A stretch of DNA of 64,000 bases from JBKBKC01 sp046294265. Lineage in GTDB: Bacteria; Pseudomonadota; Alphaproteobacteria; Rhodobacterales; Rhodobacteraceae. Below are positions 1 through 8,181 of this stretch, one piece after another (position 1 is the first letter of the stretch; each line of letters opens with the position of its first letter). The notes below the pieces were generated by a model, which saw nothing but the letters and a program-made list of their open reading frames with translations, was not told the DNA's origin and searched no databases. The position numbers and the translations under genes are program-made. The stretch spans positions 102,874 to 166,873 of the forward strand of contig JBKBKC010000010.1 in assembly GCA_046294265.1 (NCBI GenBank), given 5' to 3'.

Positions 1-368
1 AGGCGCAGCGGCGCCAGCGCGGGCAGGAGATCGCGACCAATCGGATGCTGCTGGACGTGGCCAAGGCGGATGTGGTGATCGTGAACCCGACCCATTATGC
101 CGTGGCCCTGCGGTGGGACCGGTCCTCGCGCCGCGCGCCCGTCTGTGTTGCCAAGGGGGTGGACGAGGTGGCCGCACGCATCCGGGCACGCGCAGCAGAG
201 GCGGGCGTGCCAATGCACCGCGATCCGCCCACGGCGCGGATGCTGCACGCCACCGTCGAAATCGGGGCCGAGATCCGGACCGACCAGTATCGCGCCGTGG
301 CCGCTGCGATCCGATTTGCCCAGGCGATGCGCAGACGCAAGCTATGGCAGCGGGGTGCCCGGGCATGA
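1..368 (+). CDS. flhB: FlhB, flagellar export-gate switch protein, C-terminal end (5' truncated by window edge)
   Basis: Only the last 121 residues are present; the reading frame is open to the left edge. The NPTH autocleavage motif is visible (asparagine codon at 84-86), followed by HYAVALRW, the conserved start of the FlhB cytoplasmic C-terminal domain. In known FlhB proteins cleavage between N and P switches the flagellar type III export apparatus from rod/hook to filament substrates. The preceding helix with ATNRMLLDVAKADVVIV also fits the family. The stop overlaps the next gene by ATGA. FliR and FlhA, usual neighbours, would lie to the left and are not seen. Confidence 0.93.
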   Translation, partial: AQRRQRGQEIATNRMLLDVAKADVVIVNPTHYAVALRWDRSSRRAPVCVAKGVDEVAARIRARAAEAGVPMHRDPPTARMLHATVEIGAEIRTDQYRAVAAAIRFAQAMRRRKLWQRGARA

Positions 369-682
369 CGGCGCGCCTCGCCCGTCTTGCGGCTGTGGCC
401 GACCTCATGCGCGACCGCGCGCTGCAGGAGCTGCGGACCGCTGCGGCCGCGCGCGCCGCCAGCCGCGCGCAGCTCGCGGCCCTCGACCCCGCGCCGGTGG
501 CGGCGGTGCCCGAGCCTGCGCACTGGCGCAATGCCGTCCTGCATCAGGCCTGGGCCGATAGCCGCCGCACCGAGATCAACATGGCGCTTGCACGCCAGAC
601 CGCCGCCTGGATCGTGTCACGCGACGAAGCCGCGCGTGCTGCCGGGCGCGCGGCGGTGCTGGAGAAACTGCGCGCGCGCTGA
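365..682 (+). CDS. Small helical flagellar-cluster protein, possibly FliJ-like
   Basis: A 105-residue product very rich in Ala and Arg with long predicted helices and no signal peptide or membrane segment. The ATG overlaps the flhB stop (ATGA), which fixes the start and implies translational coupling. It is convergent with fliL, directly abutting it. Size, helical character and position next to export genes would suit a FliJ-type export chaperone or ATPase partner, but I see no diagnostic motif, so the function is open. Confidence 0.65.
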   Translation: MTARLARLAAVADLMRDRALQELRTAAAARAASRAQLAALDPAPVAAVPEPAHWRNAVLHQAWADSRRTEINMALARQTAAWIVSRDEAARAAGRAAVLEKLRAR

Positions 683-1141
683 TCAGCTGTCCTGCCGGAC
701 GATGTCGGAGATCAGCACATCGTTCACCACATTGCCCATCACCCGCACCGCCGTCTCGCGCAGCGCCTGGCGCAGCACAACGAGGTTCGACCCGTCGGTA
801 AAGGACCCGCGAAAGCCGCCCGAATTGGCATGGTCGAACATCACCTGCAGCAGGGCATCGCGCAGCTTCGGTTCGCGTGCATAAACGATTTCGCTGCTGC
901 CCGGGCGCACCTCGAGGCTCAAAGACAGGATCACCATGGCCACGACCCGACCCCCTTCGACCACAGGGACCACGAATTGGTTGGGAAGCTTTACATAGTC
1001 GAGCACGGCGGGTGACGGAGGCGCCGTCATTGTCGCATCGCCGTCCACCGCCTCGGATGACGCCGGGCGCAGCACGATGCCCGCCCCGGCCCCAAGGCCC
1101 AGGCCGAGGAAGGCGAGGATAAGTGGGATGAGCTTGCGCAT
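683..1141 (-). CDS. fliL: FliL, basal-body-associated membrane protein
   Basis: A 152-residue protein with an N-terminal membrane anchor (about residues 4-26, hydrophobic and Gly-rich) followed by a periplasmic domain. The pattern VPVVEGGRVVAMVILSLSLEV, then a C-terminal helix with LRQALRETAVRVMGN, resembles FliL. FliL proteins surround the stator at the cytoplasmic membrane and influence torque or stator stability. It is the last gene of the flgB-to-fliL minus-strand operon, 9 bases after flgH, and converges on the short gene after flhB. A diverged FliL is the best reading. Confidence 0.82.
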   Translation of the reverse strand: MRKLIPLILAFLGLGLGAGAGIVLRPASSEAVDGDATMTAPPSPAVLDYVKLPNQFVVPVVEGGRVVAMVILSLSLEVRPGSSEIVYAREPKLRDALLQVMFDHANSGGFRGSFTDGSNLVVLRQALRETAVRVMGNVVNDVLISDIVRQDS

Positions 1142-1150
1142 TGCGGCCCC

Positions 1151-1888
1151 TCAGAACGGCAGAACGGCGTCGGCGACCTGCTGGCCCCAGCGCGGTTGCT
1201 GCACATCGGTGATCTGGCCGCGCCCGCCGTAGGACATTCGCGCGCCCGCGATGCGGTCATAGACGATCTCGTTCTGGCGCGAGATGTCGGCGGGGCGGAC
1301 ATAGCCCGAAACAACCAGTTCGCGCAGCTCGAAGTTCACGCGCACCTCCTGCGTGCCCTCGATGCGGAGCACGCCATTGGGCAATTCCTCAACCACCGTG
1401 GCCGCGACCCGCAGCTTCAGCCGCTCCTTTCGCTTGACCGATCCATCGCCCGCATAGCTGGAAGAGGACGAGGTATCGACCGCCTCGGCCATGCTCGCGC
1501 CATCGGGCAGCCGGCGGTCGAGCCGCTGTGGAATGCCGAACAGTGAGGGCAGGCCCATCCGGTCAGACCCCGCGCGGCTTCGGTCGGAGGCGTTGGAGAT
1601 CTCGGCGCGGTCGTCGATCTCGATCACCACGGTCAGGATATCGCCGCGCCGCGCCGCCCGGCGGTCACCGAGCAGCGAGGATGAGCCCGCCGACCAGAGC
1701 GACGAACCCGCCGAGAGGCTCGGCTGGTCCGATGTGCGCGGGATCGGCGCGGAATACATCGCGTGGTGCTGATTGCTGCCCTCCAGCGGGTTGAAGGCGG
1801 GGGCCTTGCCCACCTCGCCCAGGCGGCCGCAGCTTGCCGCCACCAGCAGGATCATCATCCAGCGCATCTTGCTCCCCATAAGTGTCAT
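1151..1888 (-). CDS. flgH: FlgH, flagellar L-ring lipoprotein
   Basis: A 245-residue lipoprotein forming the outer-membrane L ring. The N-terminus has a hydrophobic stretch ending in VAASCG, a usable lipobox with the lipidated Cys near residue 20. Family features follow: SLW near residue 63, then RRGDILTVVIEIDD, and the C-terminal VSGYVRPADISRQNEIVYDRIAGARMSYGG block typical of FlgH. The ATG at 1888 overlaps the flgA stop (ATGA), supporting this start, although internal Met codons nearer the hydrophobic segment exist. It is part of the flgB-flgC-fliE-fliQ-flgF-flgG-flgA-flgH-fliL operon. Confidence 0.95.
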   Translation of the reverse strand: MTLMGSKMRWMMILLVAASCGRLGEVGKAPAFNPLEGSNQHHAMYSAPIPRTSDQPSLSAGSSLWSAGSSSLLGDRRAARRGDILTVVIEIDDRAEISNASDRSRAGSDRMGLPSLFGIPQRLDRRLPDGASMAEAVDTSSSSSYAGDGSVKRKERLKLRVAATVVEELPNGVLRIEGTQEVRVNFELRELVVSGYVRPADISRQNEIVYDRIAGARMSYGGRGQITDVQQPRWGQQVADAVLPF

Positions 1889-2304
1889 GGACTGTCTCCG
1901 ACCCAGACCGCGCCATCCGGGCCGACGCGGCCCGTGACCACGCTGCGCGAGGCGAGGTTCATGGCCCGCACGGCGTCACCCGCCCCGCCCCGCCCAAGCG
2001 CGCGCCCCTCGGCCGCGATAGTCAGGCCACCGGCACGAAAGATCAGCGGCACCACCTGGTTGCGTTCGATCAGAGCGGGGGGGCCAAGGTCGGCGGCACG
2101 GATGGCGCGACCGGCATAAAGGGTCACGCGCGCCTCAAGGCCCAGCGCCTCGCGCGGGTCGGTCAGCGCCCCGGGCAGGGCGGCGGCGACAAGGGTCACA
2201 TCCTCAGGGCCAAGAAGCGACAGGGCGCGGATCGTGCGTGCCGCGATCACGCTGTCGGCGGCGGCAGGAAGGGGAAGCATCAGCAGCGCAAGGACCATCC
2301 GCAT
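1885..2304 (-). CDS. flgA: FlgA, P-ring assembly chaperone
   Basis: A 139-residue secreted protein with a short cleavable signal peptide (MRMVLALLMLPLPAAA, cut near residue 17). The remainder carries the SAF-type fold of FlgA: a repeat of residues resembling AGRAIRAADLGPPALIERNQVV, followed by a C-terminal segment with VTGRVGPDGAVWV. FlgA acts in the periplasm to help FlgI form the P ring. It is short for FlgA, as is usual in alphaproteobacteria. Start and stop overlap flgG and flgH by one and four bases, indicating tight coupling. Confidence 0.9.
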   Translation of the reverse strand: MRMVLALLMLPLPAAADSVIAARTIRALSLLGPEDVTLVAAALPGALTDPREALGLEARVTLYAGRAIRAADLGPPALIERNQVVPLIFRAGGLTIAAEGRALGRGGAGDAVRAMNLASRSVVTGRVGPDGAVWVGDSP

Positions 2305-3089
2305 CAGCGCACCTGCGTCGTGGCCGAAAGCATCTGGTCGGCGGCGGTGATGACCTTGGCATTTAGCTCATACCCGCGCTGCGCCTTGATGAGTTCGGTG
2401 ACCTCTCGCACCGCATCCACCGAACTTTCCTCCAGATAGCCCTGTCTGAGCGTGCCCAGACCGTCGATCCCTGGTGTGCCGGGGGCGGCAGGCCCGGAGG
2501 CGGGACTTTCGAGGTAAAGGTTGGATCCGATCGCCTCGAGCCCCTTTTCGTTGGTGAACCCTACCAGGGATAGCTGGCCCAGGAGTTCCGGCTGGACCCG
2601 GTCATTGAAATAGGCATAGACTTCACCTGCCGCATTCACCGACAGGCTGCGCGCCTCTGCGGGGATGGTAATGCCGGGGGCGACCTGATGGCCGTCGGAG
2701 GTGACGATCAGCCCTTCGCCCGTGCGTTTCAGCGCGCCGTCGCGGGTATAGGCCGGCGCGCCCGAGGGCAGCGTCACCTCCAGATATCCCCTGCCCTCTA
2801 TCGCCACATCCAGATCGCCCCCGGTCTGCACCAGCGAGCCTTGCGCCAACACCACCGACACTGAAGCGGGCCGCACGCCCAGCCCGATCTGGATGCCGGT
2901 GGGCAGCATCGTGCCATCCTCGGCCTCCACCGTGCCGGGCCGCGCCATCTGCTGATAATGCAGGTCGGCGAAATCGGCGCGGCGCGCGTTGTAGCCGGTG
3001 GTGGACATGTTCGCGAGGTTGTTGGCCACCACATCCACGCGCATCTGCTGGGCGCTCATGCCGCTGGCGGCGATCTGCAAGGCTTTCAT
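2304..3089 (-). CDS. flgG: FlgG, distal rod protein
   Basis: A 261-residue protein of normal FlgG length. The N-terminus contains the rod/hook family motif VVANNLANMSTTGYNARR, and the C-terminus ends with LIKAQRGYELNAKVITAADQ, the conserved coiled-coil pairing segment. The central part has FAD-like DLHYQQMARPGT typical of FlgG. It builds the distal rod beneath the hook and is exported by the flagellar type III apparatus, so no signal peptide is expected or seen. It lies 9 bases after flgF and overlaps flgA by one base (TGATG). Confidence 0.97.
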   Translation of the reverse strand: MKALQIAASGMSAQQMRVDVVANNLANMSTTGYNARRADFADLHYQQMARPGTVEAEDGTMLPTGIQIGLGVRPASVSVVLAQGSLVQTGGDLDVAIEGRGYLEVTLPSGAPAYTRDGALKRTGEGLIVTSDGHQVAPGITIPAEARSLSVNAAGEVYAYFNDRVQPELLGQLSLVGFTNEKGLEAIGSNLYLESPASGPAAPGTPGIDGLGTLRQGYLEESSVDAVREVTELIKAQRGYELNAKVITAADQMLSATTQVR

Positions 3090-3098
3090 CGGGGGCTC

Positions 3099-3809
3099 CT
3101 ATCGGCCAAGGGTCTGCACCACGGCGCGCACGCGGGCGTCTTCCTTGTCAAGGAAGGTCTGGCCCAGTTCATAGGCGCGCTGCACCGCGATCATGCGGGA
3201 AATCTCGGATATCGGATTGACGTTGGCCTCTTCCAGAAAGCCCTGGAGGATCGTGCCGTTCTCGGCCGGCTCCACCGCATCGCCATCGAACATGGTGCCG
3301 CCCTGGTGGCGCAGGGCCAGCGGGTCGGCGGGCACCCAGAGGCCGATGCGGGCAAGGGGCTGCCCGCCTGCCGAGATCGTGCCGTCGGCCGATACCGCAA
3401 CCGGCCCGGCATCGGGCGGCACGAAGATCGGTGCGGCCCCGGTATCGAGCACCCGGTGCCCGTCGGGGGTGACAAGCTCACCCTCCACGTTCGGGGTAAA
3501 GGACCCGGCGCGGGTCATCCGCTGGCCCTGCGCGGTTTCCACCAGAAAGAACCCCTCTCCCTGGATCGCCAGATCGAAGGCCCCCCCGGTCTGCGTCAGC
3601 CCCGCCTGGCTCAGATCGACGTGCCGCCCGGTGGCGTGGGCCATGGACAGCGACGGGCCCTGGTCCAACCGCGCCACATGTTCGGCAAAGACCACACCTT
3701 CGCGGCGGAAACCTGCGGTGGACTGGTTGGCGATGTTGTTCGCCACGACCTGCATTTCGCGCATCAGGCCGGATTGGCGGGTCAGCGTGGCGTAAACGGC
3801 GGCGTCCAT
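3099..3809 (-). CDS. flgF: FlgF, proximal rod protein
   Basis: A 236-residue rod protein. VVANNIANQSTAGFRREG near the N-terminus and MIAVQRAYELGQ near the C-terminus are the paired family signatures. The middle segment LAIQGEGFFLVETAQGQRMTRAG is the conserved beta core shared with FlgG and FlgE. It is distinguished from FlgG by the start MDAAVYATLTRQSGL, typical of FlgF. It follows fliQ by one base in the operon. Confidence 0.94.
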   Translation of the reverse strand: MDAAVYATLTRQSGLMREMQVVANNIANQSTAGFRREGVVFAEHVARLDQGPSLSMAHATGRHVDLSQAGLTQTGGAFDLAIQGEGFFLVETAQGQRMTRAGSFTPNVEGELVTPDGHRVLDTGAAPIFVPPDAGPVAVSADGTISAGGQPLARIGLWVPADPLALRHQGGTMFDGDAVEPAENGTILQGFLEEANVNPISEISRMIAVQRAYELGQTFLDKEDARVRAVVQTLGR

Positions 3810-3810
3810 T

Positions 3811-4080
3811 CTACATTCCTGCGATCAGCGGCACGATGCGGTCGGTGAAGAAGGCGACCAGCGTGGCGGTCATGAAGCTCATCGTGGCCCAGAACACGAT
3901 CAACATGGCGCCAACCTTGGGCACGAAGGTCAGGGTCATTTCCTGAACAGAGGTCAGCGCCTGGAAAAGACCCACCAGAACCCCCGCCACCAGCCCCACG
4001 GCCAGCATCGGCGTGGCGATCAGCACTGCGATCCACAGCGCCTGGCGCAGAGTGTCAAAGATGACGGCCTCGGACATCAT
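3811..4080 (-). CDS. fliQ: FliQ, flagellar export gate subunit
   Basis: A protein of about 89 residues with two transmembrane helices (roughly residues 12-38 and 50-76) joined by the conserved loop FQALTSVQEMTLTFVPK, diagnostic of FliQ. It forms part of the FliPQR export gate in the inner membrane. Three adjacent start codons are possible: GTG at 4083, ATG at 4080 and ATG at 4077. The ATG at 4080 overlaps the fliE stop as TGATG and is chosen, but 4077 gives the most family-like N-terminus. Confidence 0.93.
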   Translation of the reverse strand: MMSEAVIFDTLRQALWIAVLIATPMLAVGLVAGVLVGLFQALTSVQEMTLTFVPKVGAMLIVFWATMSFMTATLVAFFTDRIVPLIAGM

Positions 4081-4367
4081 CACACCGGCATCCGCAGGAT
4101 TTCCTGATAAGCCTCGACAACGCGGTCGCGCACGGTCACCGCCGTCTCGACGGCGAGTTGGGAGGAGGCCAGCGCCTCGACCAGCGCATGCGGGTCGGCG
4201 CGGCCGGTCATGGCTGCACTGGCGGTCGCCTCGCCCCGCGCCAACGTATTGATGAAGTTGCTGGCGATGGCCGCAAAGCCGCCGTCACCGGCGCCTGTGG
4301 GTTCGGGGGCGGCGACAGACAGCGCCTTGGCGTAGGATTGCGTGGCAAGACTGGTGCGGATGTCCAT
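4080..4367 (-). CDS. fliE: FliE, MS-ring/rod junction protein
   Basis: A 95-residue protein. The C-terminal half, with VEALASSQLAVETAVTVRDRVVEAYQEILRMPV, closely matches the FliE signature (conserved VRDKVVEAYQEIMRM region). FliE joins the proximal rod to the MS ring and is among the first substrates exported. It follows flgC after 9 bases and overlaps fliQ, the usual flgB-flgC-fliE order. Confidence 0.94.
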   Translation of the reverse strand: MDIRTSLATQSYAKALSVAAPEPTGAGDGGFAAIASNFINTLARGEATASAAMTGRADPHALVEALASSQLAVETAVTVRDRVVEAYQEILRMPV

Positions 4368-4376
4368 CGGATGTTC

Positions 4377-4757
4377 CTATCGGCGGAGAAGGTCAAACAG
4401 GCTTTGCGTCATCTGCCGGGCCTGATCGAACAGGCGCAGATTGGCCTCATAGCTGCGCTGCGCCTCGCGGGCGTCGGCGATTTCCATGATCAGATCGACG
4501 TTTGATCCGTCACGGAACCCCTCGGTGTCGGCCAGCGGGTGACCGGGATCGTGGATGCGTTCCACCGGGCGGGGGTCCAGCCGCACCGGGCCGGTCTCGA
4601 CCCGGTCACCCTCGACCGCGGCGCGGAACGCGATGGTCTTGCGCTGATAGCCGGGGGTGTCGGCATTGGCGATATTCTCGGACAGATGGCGCAGGCGCTG
4701 CGCCTGCGCCTCCATCCCAGAGGCGGAAAAGCCGAAGGCGGACAGGAGGTCGGCCAT
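4377..4757 (-). CDS. flgC: FlgC, proximal rod protein
   Basis: A 126-residue rod protein. LSENIANADTPGYQRK near the N-terminus and SNVDLIMEIADAREAQRSYEANLRLF in the C-terminal half are FlgC hallmarks; length is a little below the usual 130-140 residues. It is exported through the flagellar type III path and polymerises in the proximal rod with FlgB and FlgF. It starts two bases after the flgB stop, so it is probably translationally coupled. Confidence 0.95.
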   Translation of the reverse strand: MADLLSAFGFSASGMEAQAQRLRHLSENIANADTPGYQRKTIAFRAAVEGDRVETGPVRLDPRPVERIHDPGHPLADTEGFRDGSNVDLIMEIADAREAQRSYEANLRLFDQARQMTQSLFDLLRR

Positions 4758-4759
4758 GA

Positions 4760-5140
4760 TCAGCGCCCCCTGCCCAAAGCGGTTCGTATGATGTCAGAGG
4801 TGTTACGGTAAATCGCCAGCGCCATGTCGTGGGATTGCCGCGCCTCGGCGGCCTTCACCATTTCGGCCTCGATCGACACGGTGTTGCCGTTCGGCGCGCC
4901 GTGCCGCAGGTCGGTTGCCTGCACCAGCGCCGCCCGGCCTGACGAGGCCTCCAGATGGCCTGGGCGTGTAGCCCGCAGGTCATCGCCCTGCCGCCAGACC
5001 TGCCCGAATTCGGTCAGGTCCTGCGCCTTGAACCCGGGCGTGTCGGCATTCGCCATGTTCCGCGCCACAAGCCCGACACGCGCCCCGGCATGTGCCGCCA
5101 GCGCCTGTGCCATGGCCGTCAGCTTCAGTTTCTCGAACAT
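4760..5140 (-). CDS. flgB: FlgB, proximal rod protein
   Basis: A 126-residue rod protein, first gene of the nine-gene operon. VARNMANADTPGFKAQDL is the family motif and MALAIYRNTSDIIRTALGRG closes the protein as expected. The ATG at 5140 is chosen over the in-frame GTG at 5167 because it is preceded by a strong ribosome-binding site (GGAGAAG, 5 bases away) and gives the typical MFEKLKL N-terminus. Confidence 0.94.
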   Translation of the reverse strand: MFEKLKLTAMAQALAAHAGARVGLVARNMANADTPGFKAQDLTEFGQVWRQGDDLRATRPGHLEASSGRAALVQATDLRHGAPNGNTVSIEAEMVKAAEARQSHDMALAIYRNTSDIIRTALGRGR

Positions 5141-5223
5141 CGGGGCTTCTCCCTCGACCAACTTCACTGAGGCTTAAGGGTGATTCCTTTAAGAAAGGTT
5201 GGCGTGAACAAAGAGGGATCAAC
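5141..5223 (+). promoter_or_regulatory. Divergent control region between flgB operon and fliI
   Basis: An 83-base gap separates divergent flgB and fliI and must hold promoters for both. It has an AT-rich core with two TTAA tetramers (5174-5177 and 5189-5192) set in an inverted repeat of the form TTAAGG...CCTTTAA, plus CCTTTAAGAAAGG. TTAA pairs are the core of CtrA sites, but here the spacing is 11 rather than the canonical 7 bases, so CtrA control is only a possibility. The fliI ribosome-binding site GAGGGA lies at its right end. Confidence 0.5.
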
Positions 5224-6567
5224 ATGCAGGGTGTCTTTGACGGGTTGACCGCGCGGATCGCTGCGATCCGGCCGGTGGCCAGCATCGGCCGGGTGGAGGA
5301 GGTGGGGCGCGGCACGCTGATGGTGCGCGGCCTGACGGAAATCGCCGGCTTGGGTGACCGGGTGACGATTCTCCCATCGCAGCCGGGGTCGGCGCCGCGC
5401 GGCGCAAGGACGGGGGGCGAAGTGATCGCGCTGGGGTCCGCCGGTGTGACCGTGCTGCCCGACGAGGCCGAGGATGGCCTCGCGATCGACGACCGGGTGG
5501 AGCTTGTGGGCCGGTCCGACCTCTTTCCGTGCGATGCCTGGATCGGCCGCATCGTCGATCCCTTTGGCCAGCCGCTTGACGGCCGCCCGTTGATGCCCGG
5601 CGCGGTCCCCCGCCCCTTGCGCGCACGCCCTCCCGCCGCCGCGCGCCGCCGTCGCCTCGGCGACCGTCTGGCGACCGGGGTTGCGGTGTTCGACACGATG
5701 CTGCCGCTGGTGCGAGGCCAGCGGATCGGCCTCTTCGCGGGCTCGGGCGTGGGCAAGTCCGCGCTCTTGGCGAAATTCGCGCGGGGGGTCGCCGCAGATG
5801 TGGTGGTCATCGCACTGATCGGCGAACGGGGGCGCGAGTTGCGCGACTTTACCGAAACCGTGCTGGGACCGCAGGGCATGGCACGGTCGGTGGTGGTGGC
5901 CGCCACATCCGACCAGTCGCCGCTGATCCGCCGCCGTTGCGCCGCAGCCGCCATGGCGGTGGCCGAGCATTTCCGCGATCAGGGCCTGCATGTGCTCCTT
6001 TTGGCCGACAGCGTTACCCGCTTTGCCGAGGCGCATCGCGAGGTGGCGCTGGCGGCGGGCGAGGGGGCTACGATGCGCGGCTATCCGCCCTCGACCGCGC
6101 CCGTCATCATGGGCTTGGCCGAACGGGCGGGGCCGGGACCCGAGGGGGCGGGCGACATCACGGCGGTCTTTACCGTGCTGGTGCCGGGGTCGGACATGGA
6201 AGAGCCGGTGGCCGACATCCTGCGCGGGGTTCTGGACGGTCATGTGGTGATGGACCGCAGCATAGCCGAACGCGGGCGGTATCCGGCGATCGATCTGCTG
6301 CGGTCGGTCTCGCGCAGCCTGCCGGGGGCCGCGAGCGAGGCCGAGAATGCGCTGATTGCCCGTGTGCGTGCCCTGCTGGGGGCCTGGGATCGCGCCGAAC
6401 TGATGGTGCAGTCGGGGCTTTATGCCAAGGGATCGGACCCGATGGTGGATGCCGCACTAACGGTCTGGCCCGCACTGGATGCTTTTCTGGCGGAGGATGC
6501 GCCGGAGGGGATCGCGGCGAGCTTTGACCGCCTGGCCGCCTGCCTTGCCCCGGCCGGCGCTATCTGA
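5224..6567 (+). CDS. fliI: FliI, flagellar export ATPase
   Basis: A 447-residue ATPase, the usual length, that energises flagellar type III export with FliH and FliJ at the cytoplasmic face. The Walker A motif GSGVGKS is at residues 173-179, followed by ALIGERGRELRDF, the catalytic Glu/Arg region shared with F1-beta, and ADSVTRFAEAHREV (Walker B and switch). The N-terminal beta-barrel begins about residue 20. The ATG at 5224 is chosen because it has GAGGGA upstream and because a longer open frame would run antisense into flgB. The last 8 bases overlap the convergent DUF1217 gene. Confidence 0.96.
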   Translation: MQGVFDGLTARIAAIRPVASIGRVEEVGRGTLMVRGLTEIAGLGDRVTILPSQPGSAPRGARTGGEVIALGSAGVTVLPDEAEDGLAIDDRVELVGRSDLFPCDAWIGRIVDPFGQPLDGRPLMPGAVPRPLRARPPAAARRRRLGDRLATGVAVFDTMLPLVRGQRIGLFAGSGVGKSALLAKFARGVAADVVVIALIGERGRELRDFTETVLGPQGMARSVVVAATSDQSPLIRRRCAAAAMAVAEHFRDQGLHVLLLADSVTRFAEAHREVALAAGEGATMRGYPPSTAPVIMGLAERAGPGPEGAGDITAVFTVLVPGSDMEEPVADILRGVLDGHVVMDRSIAERGRYPAIDLLRSVSRSLPGAASEAENALIARVRALLGAWDRAELMVQSGLYAKGSDPMVDAALTVWPALDAFLAEDAPEGIAASFDRLAACLAPAGAI

Positions 6568-7369
6568 CGCGGCGCATCGACTGCAGGATCGTCAGCGCGC
6601 CGGAGGCCCCCGTCGTTGCCGATGTGCCGTTGGCGGCGACCTCGGACATCAGCAGATAGCGCTTCACCAGCTTGTCGAGTTTCGCAGGGTCTGCGAACTG
6701 GGCCACCGTCTGGTCGCCAAACGCCGCCCGCGTCTTTTGCCGCAGCACGTCAAGCTGACGGTCAAGGTCGAGCGTGCCGAAGCTGGCGGGCAGCCGCAGC
6801 GCGGTCTCGAATACTGCCCGCATCGGGCGGTTGCCCATGAGGGTAAACCACTTCACCTCGTCCGAGGTCGATCGCTCGGCCAGGGCCTTGACCTCGCGCT
6901 CGGCATTCAGGGCAAGGCGCATCGCGTTGTCCTGTGCACCCACCGCCTGCTCGAAGGCGCGGGTCTTGAAATCCTTCAGGATTCCGTCGGCGAAATCCGA
7001 AAGCTGGGTGCGCGGCTCGGCAAAGTCGCCAAAGCCGAACGCCTGCGAAAGCGCGACATATTGCTTGTCGGCCAGACGGTTGGCCAGCGCACCCACCTTC
7101 AGCGTGCCGTCCTCCAGCACCTTGCGGATGAAGAACCGGTTGTCGATGTCCTTGTCGAGCCCGAAGGCCCCCAGCGCCACGCGCAACAGCCTGCGGTCCG
7201 AGACCAGCTGCTCGGCGGTCTTCACCCCGCCGATCTTTTCGCGGAAATAGGTCTCGTCACGCTGCATCGTGGGCGTGCGGTCAAAGGCAAGGCGCTGCGC
7301 CGGGGCGGTGCGCTTGAGGATTGCCCAGCCGGCGTAGCCGCCAAGGGGCAGTGCCGGCTGAAAGCTCAT
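6560..7369 (-). CDS. DUF1217-family flagellar-cluster protein
   Basis: A 269-residue protein without signal peptide or membrane helices. Sequence such as QRDETYFREKIGGVKTAEQLVSDRRLLRVALGAFGLD, repeated in spirit further on (QYVALSQAFGFG), matches the DUF1217 family, which in Rhodobacteraceae and rhizobia is found in flagellar clusters. Its molecular role is not established. It is translated from an ATG overlapping the flbT stop (ATGA), so it belongs to the flagellin-flaF-flbT transcription unit. Confidence 0.8.
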   Translation of the reverse strand: MSFQPALPLGGYAGWAILKRTAPAQRLAFDRTPTMQRDETYFREKIGGVKTAEQLVSDRRLLRVALGAFGLDKDIDNRFFIRKVLEDGTLKVGALANRLADKQYVALSQAFGFGDFAEPRTQLSDFADGILKDFKTRAFEQAVGAQDNAMRLALNAEREVKALAERSTSDEVKWFTLMGNRPMRAVFETALRLPASFGTLDLDRQLDVLRQKTRAAFGDQTVAQFADPAKLDKLVKRYLLMSEVAANGTSATTGASGALTILQSMRRVR

Positions 7370-7770
7370 GCCCGGCCCGCACCGAACATCCGTGCCTCCC
7401 TCGGCAGGAGGCCACGCAGCGCGCGCAGGGCCTGATAGTGCTGGTCCTCTAGCACCGCGGCACTGGCGGCGGACAAAAGCTCGCGGCTGTCGGGATCGCA
7501 GAGCACCTGGCTCAGCTGTTCTATTCCGCGCAAGAGCTGCAAGCGCGCGTCCTGCGGGGTCACATCGCCCGACAGCACGAGCTGCGCGATATAGCAGACC
7601 CGCCGGACCGGCGTGTTCACCTCGTCCGGGTGGATCGCGTCGCGCAGGCGCAAGATGTGGACGTTCGGTGTGCGGATGGCCAGCCGCGACCGACGGTCGC
7701 CATTCTCGATCACGGCGCCGTTGATCAGCACCCGCTCACCCGGGCCGAGTTTCAGGACAAGTCCGGTCAT
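7366..7770 (-). CDS. flbT: FlbT, flagellin synthesis regulator
   Basis: A 134-residue protein starting MTGLVLKLGPGERVLINGAV, followed by NGDRRSRLAIRTPNVHILR, the conserved FlbT core. In Caulobacter FlbT binds the 5' leader of flagellin mRNA and destabilises it until hook assembly is complete; in other alphaproteobacteria it can activate. It overlaps flaF and the DUF1217 gene by ATGA at each side, and the flagellin gene it presumably controls is two genes upstream. Confidence 0.95.
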   Translation of the reverse strand: MTGLVLKLGPGERVLINGAVIENGDRRSRLAIRTPNVHILRLRDAIHPDEVNTPVRRVCYIAQLVLSGDVTPQDARLQLLRGIEQLSQVLCDPDSRELLSAASAAVLEDQHYQALRALRGLLPREARMFGAGRA

Positions 7771-8144
7771 GATGCCGCCCCCTCGCCGCGCAGGCCGCGC
7801 ATGACGGCGGTATTGATCTCGACCAGAACTGCGGCGTCGCCCGTCCCGGCCAGGACCTTGCGGCCATGCGCCTCGGAGAATTCGTGCAGCCAGAACAGGC
7901 GGGCCTTGAGCTCGGCGGGCAGACCGTTGCCCGGCTCGGCCAGGTCGCCCGCCAGCGTGCGCCAGAGGCGGCCGTTGTCATGCAGGGCGCGCACCAGGGC
8001 CGGATGGTCGGCCTCGCGGGCGGCCCAGGCATCTGACAGGGCGCGCGTGATGCGGGCGAACAGGTCGTATTCCACGGCGCGGGGGTTGCGCTGCGGGGCG
8101 TCGGGGCGTGCATAGACGCTCCGCGCCAGTTGGGCGGTGTTCAT
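7767..8144 (-). CDS. flaF: FlaF, flagellin secretion/synthesis factor
   Basis: A 125-residue cytoplasmic protein matching FlaF: N-terminal tyrosine and RNPRAVEYDLFARITRAL, then LHDNGRLWRTLAGDLAEPGNGLPAELKARLFWLHEFSEAH. FlaF works with FlbT to balance flagellin translation and export in alphaproteobacteria. It lies 70 bases after flagellin, behind a strong hairpin, so its level relative to flagellin could be set by partial termination. Confidence 0.94.
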   Translation of the reverse strand: MNTAQLARSVYARPDAPQRNPRAVEYDLFARITRALSDAWAAREADHPALVRALHDNGRLWRTLAGDLAEPGNGLPAELKARLFWLHEFSEAHGRKVLAGTGDAAVLVEINTAVMRGLRGEGAAS

Positions 8145-8181
8145 GGGGGTGTCCTTCCGCTGGGGTCCGGGGGATCAGGAT

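Noticed and set aside
5174..5192. Canonical CtrA site between flgB and fliI
   Set aside because: Two TTAA tetramers exist but are 11 bases apart instead of 7; kept only as part of an unspecified divergent control region.
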